A stretch of 64,000 nt of DNA. Source: Numida meleagris. Taxonomy: Eukaryota > Chordata > Aves > Galliformes > Numididae. The position numbers and the translations under genes are program-made. Shown here one piece after another: positions 50,035-61,823 of the stretch (the stretch's first letter is position 1; every line of letters starts with the position of its first letter). The notes below the pieces were generated by a model. The model was given only the letters and a program-made list of their open reading frames with translations, had not been told where the DNA came from and did no database searches. The stretch lies in contig NC_034438.1 in NCBI RefSeq assembly GCF_002078875.1, forward strand, positions 65,048,454 through 65,112,453, written 5' to 3'.

Positions 50035-53000
50035 CTTAATGGGATTCTGGAAAAGTTCACAATGCTCTCTACAAGGAATTTTGGACAATTGTGTAAGTGC
50101 TGTTACCTGCAGCATCTTCAGCATGGTAACCAGAGTTAAAGACAGCCTAAAAAACCTTTAGCAATGCCTCTCCTATTCTGCAGGCTGGCTGCCTGCACAG
50201 AGAAAGGGATGGGCTTCCCTCTGAATAAAAACCCTCACAGTGCCAATGTGAGAGCTTGACTAATGCCAGCTGGCTCTTGGCTGAGGTCTCATGCCATCAT
50301 CAACCTTTTCTGGACATGTATTCACAAACCTTAGTATTCTCTGTAATTTCTAACATGGCATTTCTGCACATACCAAAGACCTTTGCCACTTTATAAGCTC
50401 TGGGTGCAGAGGTGTTGCAGAGCTCTAGGAGCTACCACCATGGCATGTGGCTGCGGCAAGCTGGGGCATGGTGCCCAGAAGATATTTCGGCTTGACTGAA
50501 AGCATTAGTACATGATTGGGACTCAGACTTCATGGCACAGGAAATGATGTAACAAACAACATACAGTTGAGTGAATCTGACTGTTTGGAGTTGGTTGTTT
50601 TTTTTCATGTTGATCCAGTTAGGTCACTGCCTTTCACAGCTGGCTGAGGGGTTTAGAAGCTACCACAAGAAAATCTTTATTTGGAATATGCAAATGGCAA
50701 AATTGTCTATCAGAAAACAGAAAAGGAAGATGCTTTCTCCTCTGAGGAATGAGATGAATATACAGAGATGAATATACAGAAGATAAGGTTTTCTAATTGG
50801 GTGGGAAAAATGACTGCTATGTGTCCTTTCTCAGAATCTATAGTGAAGTGAATTAGTTATTATTTTCAGCTCCTTTTATTATTCTGTACAGCTATGGGAA
50901 AAGGCTGTACAATTGATGTGCACTCTTAAAACAAAATGTGAGGTCTGGTGACCAGACATGCTGAGGGAGTAGTAGCACTCCACTGAATTTCAAATAAAAA
51001 TGAAAGACGTTATCCAAAAAGTAAAAGCCTAAAATTCCTTTGAATTAGAATAAATATATTATTTTAAAGAAAATATTTGTTTATTTCTGACTGATATCTG
51101 CATTGTCACTCCACATTATAAGACAGCCACATAGACAATATAGCCACTGCGCAAGTACAGAGCAATGAAGCATAAAATGGGGTTTGTGTGCTGCATGCCA
51201 CCCACAGCCCTGTTTGTTTTACAGGTCTGCTTTACCAGGTCTCCCCAGAAGGGACATCGAAAGCAAAACAGACTCTAAAAGTAGCATAATATCTGCTGAA
51301 TAACATCTGTGAGATCTGGTAAAGAAGTGGCCAGCCATTAATGGTTTTTCCATGTGGTGCAGAAACCCGGTGTTATCCAGTGTTTTGAGTGCAAGTGACT
51401 GTCCCTTTCCAATGCAGTTTTTTTCCTGTTAGATAGGAATTGAAAGATATTAAGAAAGCAAGTAAGATGGGTTAGAGAATCCAGCCTTTTGTGAATCTCA
51501 AACCATATTGAAAATAATTTTTAACTGGTAACTTTTAACAAGCTTAGGCTAGAACTGAAGTATATGAAACTCAACAGTTTTGAATGTCCAAAACAGCAAA
51601 CATGCAACTGCTTGGTATCCACAGGAATGAAATGTGCAAACATACTTAGATCTTATCTTCACTTTGCCTAGCCAGAATTTGTGCCGAGTGTACCTCAAGC
51701 ACCTCTGCTGCTAAAGCTGTTGAGGCAGCAGGGAGGGTTTTCTCAGGTAGTTTGTCTCAGCTTGTGATTGCCAGCTCTTTGCAGGAGGGTACTGGCTTCT
51801 GCAAGAAACAGGTTTCAATAACCTACTAGTTCACCTGTTGTTATTCTGTAATCATCACATGAGTTGCTTAAACACAGTGTCCAAAGTCTACCAAGGGACA
51901 GCAAGGAGGAGAAAAAGGCAAGCCTGTGCAACATCCCTTTGTTATATACACTCCTTGGAAAGCCATGCCATGGACAGTCATACGTAACTGTATCATACAG
52001 AAGATTCCAGTATTTCTTAATGCTCACTGAAAATCTTACAGTCTCTGTCCAGACTGCACTTTAGAAAAGTTAATTTAAAAAAAAATTCAGAAAACTTTAA
52101 TGCAGATTTGAAAGATATTTGCAGCTGGACCAAAGATGAAGAAAATACTTATACAAAAGTGGTGGGTACAGTGACGTTCTTGGCTGGGCACAAGTAGACA
52201 TTAGGATTGGATTAGGATCGACACTTTCATGAACATCTTCTCTATGAGTGTTGTTATGCAAACGCAATTGAAATGTGTAGGAACAGAGGCATACAGTCAG
52301 GCATCTGCCCAAGACCAGCTGCAGCCCTCAGCAGGGTGCAATGCCTGGCTCCCAGACCATGCTTTAGTAGAAGTCCCACAGCTGACGCAGCAGAAAACTC
52401 ATTCCTCCATTTATACCAGTATGTCTGATTTTGCACTGAAGTAGATGCTCCAGAGCACAAATGTTACTGCAGGGCATTGTAACTTCTGGCAAGAAGGCAG
52501 AACAAGCAGCTGGAGAGCCATGATTTCCTTCGGAAAGCATGTATGTGCCTGTGACTTCGTCTGCACAGAGACAGAGGTTCTAACTGGACATGGCTTTAGA
52601 AGGCAAAATTTGAAGTTCCCAGGCAATTGAATCCTGTGAAAGATATATCTGGAATGTCCCGCACTTATTGAATGGATCTTTAGAAAAATTTCTGAAAATT
52701 CTATCTTAAAAAAAGGGAGTTTTTTAATAGATAACATTTTTTTTTGTAGACAATGGTTTAAATAGAGCAGACATGGCATACTGGATAAATGCAAAAGGAA
52801 GAAACAATTTATTTCATCTCTCTGAAGAAGTTATCAGTATCTCTGTGTAGAAAATGGGGATTAAATGATTGCTAGAAAGTGTATGCATCCATCACCACTC
52901 CTGATGAGACCCTTTAGCTAACAAAAAGTTCAGACTCCCTCAGGCAAGAAAAATCAGCAAGAGGAAAATAGGTGGATAGATTGAAGTGTCAGGTTGACTG

Positions 53001-53154
53001 TGAACATCTGGGAAACAGAAGATTACATTCCATAGATGTGTCTTTTGATTGATTCCTGGAAACCATTCGCAAAACTAAACCAGTGGAGGAAGTTTGATAC
53101 AGCTGATGAAGAAAATACCCTTTTTTTTTCTCAGAAGCTTCACTGTTTTATTGC

Positions 53155-53180
53155 TTTTTTTTTTTTTTTTTTTTTTTTTT
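53155..53180. repeat. T26 homopolymer
   Basis: Uninterrupted run of 26 T preceded by a shorter T9 run at 53121-53129. No polyadenylation-like signal or gene-like sequence lies beside it on the minus strand, so I do not read it as a retrocopy tail. Confidence 0.95.
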
Positions 53181-56156
53181 GAGAACTGAAACTTAGGTCC
53201 ATAGCAAAAAGAGCTTTGCAGTTATCAGTATTTATAAGGAAGCATGATTCATGGACAGGCAGATGTTAAACTAATGATACCCCTGCAAAAACTTCTGTTG
53301 ATTTTGTCAGCTTACTGGGTGGTTTAAGCCCTTCTGCTTCCTCACAGCTATTACCAACCCTGGTATGTGTATTTTTGATACATTCTCCTCATGCAGAAGT
53401 CTCCCACTCTGTGGAAGTTAAATTCCCAGCCACAGAGAAATTAAGTTAAAGAAATCTCATTATACATTTTTACTTGTGAAGTGACAGGAAGAATATGTTT
53501 CCTTGTTTATTTCATAGTTAACTGAATTAGCTTAAAAAGTCTGTTTTGTGGGAAATTCTCCAAGCCTGCCATTGGTAGAAATCACAAGGTCTTCTTTCTA
53601 CCACATCATGTGCTGAAGATACATCAGCAGCAGTGCGAAAGGCACAGAGGAAAAATCCCTAAAGTTCATCTTTTATGTATATAAATTACTAGAGAGCGTG
53701 TAATATTTTCCTGCTGGAAAATAAACCAAATATTTCCCTAAAGAGCTTAGCAGGGTTTAGAGATGGCTATCCTGGCTTTGGAAATTATCAGAAAGCAATC
53801 ATTTAACTTTGGAGTCAAGCATTAACTTCCCTTGGCACTAAGAGCCCCGAGTTATGTTTCAAGCCATGCCACATCCCCAGTGCCTGTCTAGGACAAAGGT
53901 CCTGGAGCTGCATCTAGCCCAGCCCTCCCAGCAGGGACAACAATCCCTCAGCTGCTTTAATGAAACCTCCGGTTGACCTTAGCGTGGGGAATGATTGTTC
54001 CTTGGAATAAACAGTTTGCAAAATGACACAGCTAATGGTGACATCTCAAAGCTTCTTGCACAACTTCAGGAGGAGGAAGCTAGTGCTTCTGACTTTTCCC
54101 AGCTTTGAGTCTTCTGGGAGGAATGTAACAAAGGAGCTGTTGACATCTGTGCTTAGAGTGGGTCATGATGTACTCCTGGTGGAAGGAATACTACATTCTT
54201 GGGTTTCATAGCTGCACTTTGTGAGGCTTCTTCTAGCTGGTAGAATTTGTCTTACTTGAGTCCAGCTGGAGAGACAACTGAATCACACCAGGAACAACGC
54301 CAAAGTAGAAACAGTACTCCTGTGGAGGAGGAGCCTAAAGGCTTTGTGCTGATGGAAGTTTAAAGCTCTCTGATAACTCTGCTACAGGGGCCATGACATT
54401 TGCATCTCTGGAATAGTTTCTGCTCGGTAAATGCTATCATATTTCATTTGTCACCTCAGTCAACAAAGCACATGCACTGGGAGTTAGCTTTTAGGCATGG
54501 TGCCACTGCAGTTTGTAGACAATGTCCCCACTGAGAGAAGCACTTGTCCCCGTGCGGAATGGGGAACATACACAGTTGCACAAGAGCTTCCTTGAATGGA
54601 GCAGACAAGCAGCAGGGTACTTGTTGCTGAAGGGTTTTGAACAGATAGTCACCATGTCTTCCCCTGGAGAATTCTGATTATACGAAGGAGGAAATGGCAA
54701 ACACAGGCACTGACATGAGCACGGGGACCAAGAAAAGAGAAAAGATGAAAATGGTGTGCAGTGCTCTGGAGGTTAGTGCAATTATTCCTCAGAAGAAAAA
54801 GGGAAGGAGGCAGCAGTGAAAACCAGTAAAGAGCCATGATTTGCCATGGTGGATTCAGAAAAATGACAGGAGGAGTAGGTTCAAGCCCACTGAAAGTCTG
54901 TTGTACTAACCTGACAATGGTGAAGGCACAGATGCTTTCTGCAGTACTTAACTTCTGGGGGAATACAGTGCAGCTGCAAACATGCTGTACTTCATTTGCA
55001 TGCACAAACAGAGGCTGCTTGTCTGCTTCAACTGTTATTTACCTCCTTTTCTGTCATCCTTCTTTCCTTCTTCTTCTCCCTCTTTTTTGGCTCTTCACAG
55101 GCAAAGTAGGTGCTGAAAGATGGGTTCTCACATTGAAATAAGATGCTCACTAGGACTGAACATCCATCCCGAAAATACAAAATGTGAGGCATTTTTCCCT
55201 ATTTGCCTACACGGTGAAGAGAATTACTCCAGTTGAGTGGGTACCAGAGGGTGGCATGCTGCTGCAGTGTCACTAGAAATAATGGATCTCTCCCAGATCT
55301 TTCAGCATTTGGCAGAGACCCTGATTGGTTTGGCATGCTGAAATAAGCTTTTTGCTCAGCCATGACTGCTCTTCAGGCTCCACAGAGATACTGTCCTGCT
55401 CATTCAGGAAAGAGATCCCAGTTCTACCATCTCCAGGTTGACTCTAATGCAGGAAATAAAAGAGCAGTTGGATCATTCATAATGCATGGATCACAAGAAG
55501 ATGGAGATATTTTACTTTCATTTCTTCCTTGCTCCCGCAGTGCAGTGCACAGGGAGATATATCCATTCAGTGTACAGCAGAATTAGTCAATTTCTTAAAC
55601 AATTTTTCAAATAAAACATCATGTCTACAGATCATTAAAGAATCTTGATGTAGCCCAAGTTCCTGGTGTGCAGCTGTGCTAAAGAGTGAAATGAATTATT
55701 CTGTGGTGATTTAGGTCACTTTTCTTCTGACCTGCACAACTTTGGCAGAGATGGAAGTAGTGTTGCAGTCTGCCAAAGGGCTACCGTTTTGAGTGGTTTT
55801 CTTGAGAGCCAATGTAGTATTCTTGGCCAAAAATAATGCAGGAATGGCAGTGATATTTGGATGCCAGTGCCATCCAGTGGTCCTTAACAAATGCCATAGG
55901 TTACTTCATATTTCTCAGGGACACTAATCACATTTTAAGCTAACGTAGGGTCATTCTGCAAATATGCAATCAAAAAGGAAAAAGCCTTTAATTTTTGAGA
56001 GATACTTCTTACATTATTACTATTTTAACCAATACAAATGTGGGCCTGTTTGCAAAATGTATTTCTGTCTTTGGCCATGTTCAGTTCTATTTCAGCACTC
56101 CACGAACAAGGGAGGATACTCTGAAATTAATTCTATATTTTTTTTCTCAGCATTTA

Positions 56157-56200
56157 ACACACACACACACTCACAAAACAAACAAACAAAAAAAAAAAAC
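56157..56200. repeat. (CA)n/(AAAC)n low-complexity tract
   Basis: ACACACACACACACTCACAA followed by AACAAACAAACAA and an A12 run. Compound simple repeat. Confidence 0.88.
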
Positions 56201-59200
56201 TAGGAAGTAATTCTACCCATTAGAACAAAAGGAAAAAAATAAACTGATTGTGCAGTGTGTTATAGGTGGACAGTAATTCTATTATTTAACAAAAGAACTT
56301 TCCTGGCAGTTTCTACGTGTCTATTCAGTAACATGTATACATACACATTAGAAAGAAATGAGGAAAATACAACTGGAAAAAAATTGATGAGACTTTTTTG
56401 GGTAGGGAAAAAGGAAGGAGAAATCTTCAGGATATATGTGAACAATTCCTCTGAGCTGCATTACTCAAACAAATACCAGGAAAGAATTTCAGCATAAGAA
56501 AAGAAATGTATTGTGTAAGTAAAGTAAAGTACGTAATTATGGTAAATAAGAGTAAGTAAAGAAGTTATAAGCCACTGGGAAAATTGGCAATTTCTGTGAA
56601 ATTTCCCATGCCTTTGTCACTTCCTCATGTGCAGTTCTTGTATGCTCTTCTTCCGGGGTGATATGTTTGTCAACTACAATTTTGTTTCTGCTGGCAAGTT
56701 TGCCAAGGGTAGGAGTTTGTCTGAAGACCAGAAGGAGGGTTAGTTTTAGGGAAAATATCCTTTCAGATGTGACCTAGAGAATAGATGTTTCTAAACTAAG
56801 TGTGTATCCCAGTCCTTTTTGTCTACACAGAAGACTTTGCTCTATAAAATGATTTTAAACATCCATCTTTTAGTTTCCAAAGCTTCAAGAGCCTGGAACA
56901 CAAAAGACTTAATATAAAATAGGGATCTGTTTTGCTGAGTGGAGCAGGATCAGGAGCTTTGATCTGTGGAAAGTTTGAATCCGTCTCTGGGATTGCATAT
57001 GAAGATTGCAGAATGCCTTGCAGAAGAAAGGAGAGCCACATAATCTACAGGCTGTAGCTAGCTACAGGGAAACAAACAGACATCTTCCTGTAAAGTAGGG
57101 ACCTGAGGCATAAACCCTGGCAATGGGCTCAGCATCCAGACCAGCCCTTTGATTGCCTCACGCAAACAGAATGAATGTCTGGTAACAAACATAAAACATG
57201 CACTGCAGAGATCTTTGCCCTTCACTGGCTCGGATGTGATCACTGTCATGACATCAATATGAATAGACTAATTCACTGTTTGTCTCCCTGCCTGGAAGAT
57301 GGTACCTTTATCAAAACATATTTCCAGTCCACAGGAGAGTGTTAAAAGTAGCAGAGGTGCTAAACTGACAGCAGGAAGCAGACTTTGTGGATCATCATTT
57401 TGTATTCCTACTTAGCTAAGTAGATTGGCTCCTGAAGAATAATAATGTGGGGAGAGACTAAGAAGTTATGCTTGTTGCCTTAGTGCATGTATTATACTTG
57501 TTAAGAGTGAAACAACCTCATCTACAAAGCAAGAAACATCATTGTTCAGTCCCAAAGACAGACCACAGAAGAAGCTGTGGCTCCAGGAATCAGAATTCCT
57601 TTATTACTTCCCCTTTTGGGTGTTCAAATGCATCCACTGGTTCCCCTTCAGAGATCAGATTCCTGTACCTTTGACGGGTCATGCTATAGAGTATATTCCT
57701 GCTCCAGAGCAGTGACAGGGGGATCAGACCCAGTGGCTGAACAAGCTCCTGTAATTTGGGACTTGAAGGCTAAGGTAAAGGAGACAGTAATAGCGAAGTA
57801 TGGTGTTGCTGTGCTGTGGATTCTTCCTTGTCTTTCTGTCACTGAAGCAGAAGTTCCTGAAGAAAAGGGGTAGGACATTAGTGGGAGAAAACTGTATCTT
57901 TCTGTGGGTGGCAACTCCTGCGTTCCAGCTGCCCACCACTCTTCTGCCTGGCTGTAACAGTAAGTGATTGACTGCTTTGGAGAGCTATGCTAAATAATTT
58001 ATTTTGCAAGAAAGGACCGTGAGAGCCTTACTTAACATGTTCTGCAGAAAAAGGTTGTGCAACGAAGTATTTGTTGTTGTGTAGCAGCACTTGAACCCAA
58101 AAGAAACACTCTAGGAAATTTATTTCACTTTTCAGCTATTTTGCTGGACTGATGCTCACTACAAAGCAGAGCTCATCTCAAGCCTGAAGGGGCCTGGTGG
58201 AAGAGTGCTGGTTTTCCACCTTTGGTTGAAATTCTTCTTTCTACTTCTAATTTTTTCCTCCTTTCCACACAATTGCTCTATTTCTGTGTGTGCTTTTACT
58301 CACAACAAGTGAACAGGAAGAGTTTTATTGAAGTTACTATCTTTTTTTACTCAGCTGAAGCAGATTTTTCTGTAATGCTATCTCAAGGAACCCCTAGATA
58401 TCATGTGGCTTACCTCACTCAGGCCTTTCTTCCAGGTGACTCTTAGTAGATAGTCTGGATTACAAATTGTCTTTTGCTCTACATAAGGTAAATCAGTGGA
58501 ATTTAGTTTTTTTTCAGGGATTTTAATTTTAGGGATTTAGGCTTTATTTTCCCTAGCAAAAGCTAGATAGAAAGAAGGTTTTAATCAGGAGTTTCCAGAG
58601 CATGACAAAGGGTCAGGTCTTTTTCTTTCTGACAAGCTGGCACAGAGAAAGTGCACACACCTGCTGACGAAACACCTTCTCCTCTAATGAAATCCAGCCA
58701 CTCTTCCATAGTGATGGAAGACCTCATGGTATTAGCAGTTGTTGCCAGAACACTCTGTTCCCCATTCATTCTCCCCATGATCAGCTATTGCAAGCTGCCT
58801 GCTGGCCAAAAGGAGATGCATTCCTCTCCTTGCCCAATCCCTTCTGGCAACAGGGAGTTTTGTATAATTGAGTTTCAGCCATTCTGTAGAGCAGAGTCAG
58901 ATACTGGCTTGAACCGACTGATGGCACCAGACAGCACCGTATGCCTTGCAGAGCAAGGTGCTTGGTGGTTAACTCAACTTGGATTGTTGTTGCAGGAGCA
59001 CATCTGAAGATCAGCCCTTGCTCACATGGAGGGGTACCTGGGAACACCTCAGCATTACAAGGACAGAAACTTGTAATTCAGTAGTGTCACTATGAGCAGC
59101 TTCATCATAGTCTGATATCAGTGGCAGTACGCATGCTCTGCCAAGCAAAACCCAGCAAGCTGCAAGAGGTCAGCACTGTGCTCTCTGTCCTGTGTGGTGT

Positions 59201-60344
59201 GTGGTTAGTCTTACCGTGACTACAGTCTAAAGATGGTGGAAATCTATTATCTCCTGGGGCTGCAGTGAGGGGTGCTTCTGCAACCGAGCTGACCTTGTCA
59301 CAAGTGTTTCACAGATTGTTTCAGTGGAACAGGACACAAATGTTTGCCAGATCAGTGATGCATCCCACAAAGTCTGTTCTCATGCTCTGGAAGAGCGTGC
59401 AGTACAGATGTGCAAACAGTGACCTCATTCTGCTCATAATAAAGACAGTGGGTGAATATACTTAAAAACCCCAGTCATAAGGTACTTAAAGTACTACTGT
59501 TTTGTTTTTGTTTTTTTTTGAAACATATTATTACTTAAAGATTAATAGAGTGGCAAACTGGTGTCCTTCAACAGAAAGAAAAGGCTTGAATCATATAAAC
59601 AAGCCATAAATCCTGAGCAAGTCTTTGTGGATAATTAGTTTCCCCTGCTTTTATGAGCCATCACCTCAGGAATCTTTTCCCCAGACAGTTAGAAAACATC
59701 TTGATTTCATCAATATCCATCTACAGCACTGTTGAATATGGTTAGGGTTGAATGTGTTCTTCCTTGAGCTTCCACTCTTCTTGTAGTAACATGCTAGTAA
59801 CATGACAGGAGAAAAAGAGCAGGGGTATTACAGTTATTTCTTCCTGAAAGAACACAATGGTATATACCTCTACAGTGCCCATGCAAGGATATGAGTTACA
59901 AAAATTCACAAAATCCAGAGTTTGATCCATCTGGACTCAGCTTTTGAGAATCAATTTAGTTTGCATAAAAGTCTTATGCACAGCAGTTAGGTTTGGCAGT
60001 GATACTGTTGTTACCATAACAAAACGACCCCCTGGCAGCAACTAGTATCTCTTCGTGTTAAATTTTGTACAAGCATGGAACAGAGTGACTGTCTCTGCCA
60101 TAAGGGCTTGCAGACTAAATAAAGTTCCCTATTTCTGACAGCAGAGCAGTTGGAAGCCACATCAGGATAGCTTGGGTAGTGCTGTATCTGCCACGTGTTG
60201 TGAGATCCAAAAGGGCCACCAAAGAAACAACAGTCAGTGAACAGTAGGGGTGGAGGAGAATAGAGGTAGTTTTCTCTTTTTAAATGACCTTACAGAAAAT
60301 TAATAATGTAAAACTACACACCATGAGGAACACAACTCTTGTTT

Positions 60345-60346
<2 letters not shown>

Positions 60347-60376
<30 letters not shown>
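60347..60376. repeat. A30 homopolymer
   Basis: Uninterrupted run of 30 A followed by GAGC. An AATTAATAATG stretch lies about 50 bp upstream, but no canonical AATAAA and no recognisable mRNA sequence precede it, so a processed-gene origin is unsupported. Confidence 0.95.
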
Positions 60377-60380
<4 letters not shown>

Positions 60381-60817
60381 TTTCTAACTGGATTTTTCTG
60401 AGGCCTCTAATTGCTTTCCTCATGGGAACAATTTGGTCTCCAGCTGCATGGGTGTTTGCAGAAAGGTGTGGCACTGGCCTGAGCTCTGAGGCTCCTAAGA
60501 TCCTGCAGCGCAGGGCTGGTGATCCACTGACTTCCAGATCTCAGAACAAAGCTCTCTTAGATTCCTTCATTGTGAGAGATAACTGAACTACATGCCACAT
60601 CAGTGTTAACATGCAGAGGAGTAGGACAGTTTGTCACCTCACTGCACCTGGAAGCAAATATGCAGCACTATTCCCAGGCTCTCCTGCCACCCCTAGAAAA
60701 GCCCTGGGTCTGCTGTCAGTGAACTGAGGTTTGTGACTGATCACCCCTCCTGCAGATATTTGTAGAGATGTGTGGGTCAGTTACGCTCAGCCTTGCACCT
60801 GAACTTTGAACACCTGA
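60377..60817. other. Presumed intron, nothing recognised
   Basis: Short stretch between the A30 tract and the CR1 RT fragment; nothing recognisable. The CR1 may extend a little further left than 60818. Confidence 0.45.
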
Positions 60818-61172
60818 ACTGACCTTGCATTTTGTTCAACCTCATGACATTCACCTGGGCCCACTGCTCAAGCCTGTCTAGGTCTTTCTGGTTGGTACCC
60901 TGTCCATTAGGTGTGTCGGCCGCACCCCACATCTTGGTGTCATTTGCTTACTTGCTGAGGGTACACTTGAACGCACTGTCAATGTCATTGATGAAGATAC
61001 TAAAGAGTATGGGATCCAGCATTGAACCCTGTGGGACACCACTCATCTCCATTTTCCATCCAGACATGGAGCCACTGACCACCACTCTCTGGACTTGATC
61101 CTGCAGACAATTCTTCATCCATCAAACAATCCACCCATCAAATCCATATCTTTCAAATTTGGAGAGAAGGAT
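60818..61172 (-). mobile_element. CR1 LINE ORF2 fragment (reverse transcriptase), dead
   Basis: Read on the minus strand, this encodes MSGVPQGSMLDPILFSIF, then INDIDSAFKCTLSK, the conserved blocks before the LINE reverse transcriptase active site. The position of the catalytic F/YADD box reads stop-A-N-D, with the TAA at 60948-60950, so the enzyme cannot be made. Downstream codons (DTKMWGAADTPNGQ) fit the usual CR1 continuation. The 3' part of the element is missing. At its right end the fragment is cut at 61172 by the ERV-L LTR, and the rest should resume beyond the provirus, outside the window. Confidence 0.88.
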
Positions 61173-61479
61173 TGTAGCGATAAGCAGGACTAACGCAACA
61201 GAAACAGCGTTACAAAAGGTGGAAGGAAAATACAGCGCTCACCCGGATCGGAAGATTTGGGGCTCACAGGAAAAGGCTCCCACAGGAGGGATCTCCAGGC
61301 AGAGATCCTTCCTCAGGGGGCAGTCAGCCCTTAAATGATGCCTAAGAGGGGTGGAGCCAGGCTCCACCCCTTCTGGTTGCACAGGTGAATTGCCTTCACC
61401 TGTGCTCCCAGGGCTGACTGGGTCTTTCCTCCAGGTGCTCAATCAGTGGTTCAGGCCATGACTCAGTAGTTCCCATACA
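61173..61479 (-). repeat. 3' LTR of the ERV-L-like element
   Basis: On the minus strand the LTR begins TGTATGGGAA right after the polypurine tract and ends TATCGCTACA, giving the canonical TG...CA termini. The left end is set by the junction with CR1 sequence (GAGAGAAGGAT). A TATA-like TTTAAGG lies at 61328-61336. Two perfect inverted repeats sit just upstream of it in the sense of transcription: 61347-61371 (12-bp arms, 1-base loop) and 61379-61405 (11-bp arms, 5-base loop). No canonical AATAAA signal is visible. Confidence 0.85.
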
Positions 61480-61490
61480 CTCCACCCCTT
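61480..61490 (-). other. Polypurine tract of the ERV-L-like element
   Basis: On the minus strand AAGGGGTGGAG lies immediately before the LTR start TGTATG. Retroviral plus-strand DNA synthesis is primed from such a purine run adjacent to the 3' LTR. Its place confirms the orientation and the LTR boundary. Confidence 0.85.
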
Positions 61491-61823
61491 CATGGCATGA
61501 ACCAATGAAGGAGTCAGCTGGAGGGTGAGCCTTCCCTGATACGGGGGTCCGACACACCGCGACGATTATACAATTGCCCGTCGCAATGCAGGTTGACACA
61601 ATGCGAGACGATTGATGATCGGTTCGTGGTTGAGTTTCATGTTGTCTTATGGGCCAGTGCTCGATGACATTACTGGAGGCATGCAGTTGTTTGGTGCAGG
61701 TCCATCTCATGCTCCACCAGTCCCACATAGGCCATCACCAGGTGTCGTGCTTGATCTCACAGCAACACTGGAACGCTCCGATGACATTTCGCTCCTTCCG
61801 GTGATCCTAGAGACTCAGAAGAC
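61491..61823 (-). other. Spacer between pol stop and polypurine tract, no env
   Basis: Only 333 bp separate the pol stop from the polypurine tract. No envelope-like reading frame, signal peptide or membrane segment is seen; the open frames here are short and unrecognised. This fits an env-less ERV-L. Confidence 0.75.

Larger units (their letters stand above)
50035..60346. other. Presumed intron, nothing recognised apart from simple repeats
   Basis: About 10 kb in which I see no CR1, LTR, exon or RNA gene. Simple tracts at 53155-53180 and 56157-56200 are listed separately, and a loose GTAAA-rich patch lies at 56516-56562. Open frames do not exceed about 127 codons and show no domain. Confidence 0.5.

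Noticed and set aside
53121..53240. T26 tract as a minus-strand poly(A) tail
   Set aside because: No polyadenylation signal within 30 bases on the minus-strand side and no gene-like sequence.
60295..60376. A30 tract as the tail of a processed retrocopy
   Set aside because: No canonical AATAAA, no recognisable mRNA-like sequence upstream and no visible target duplication.
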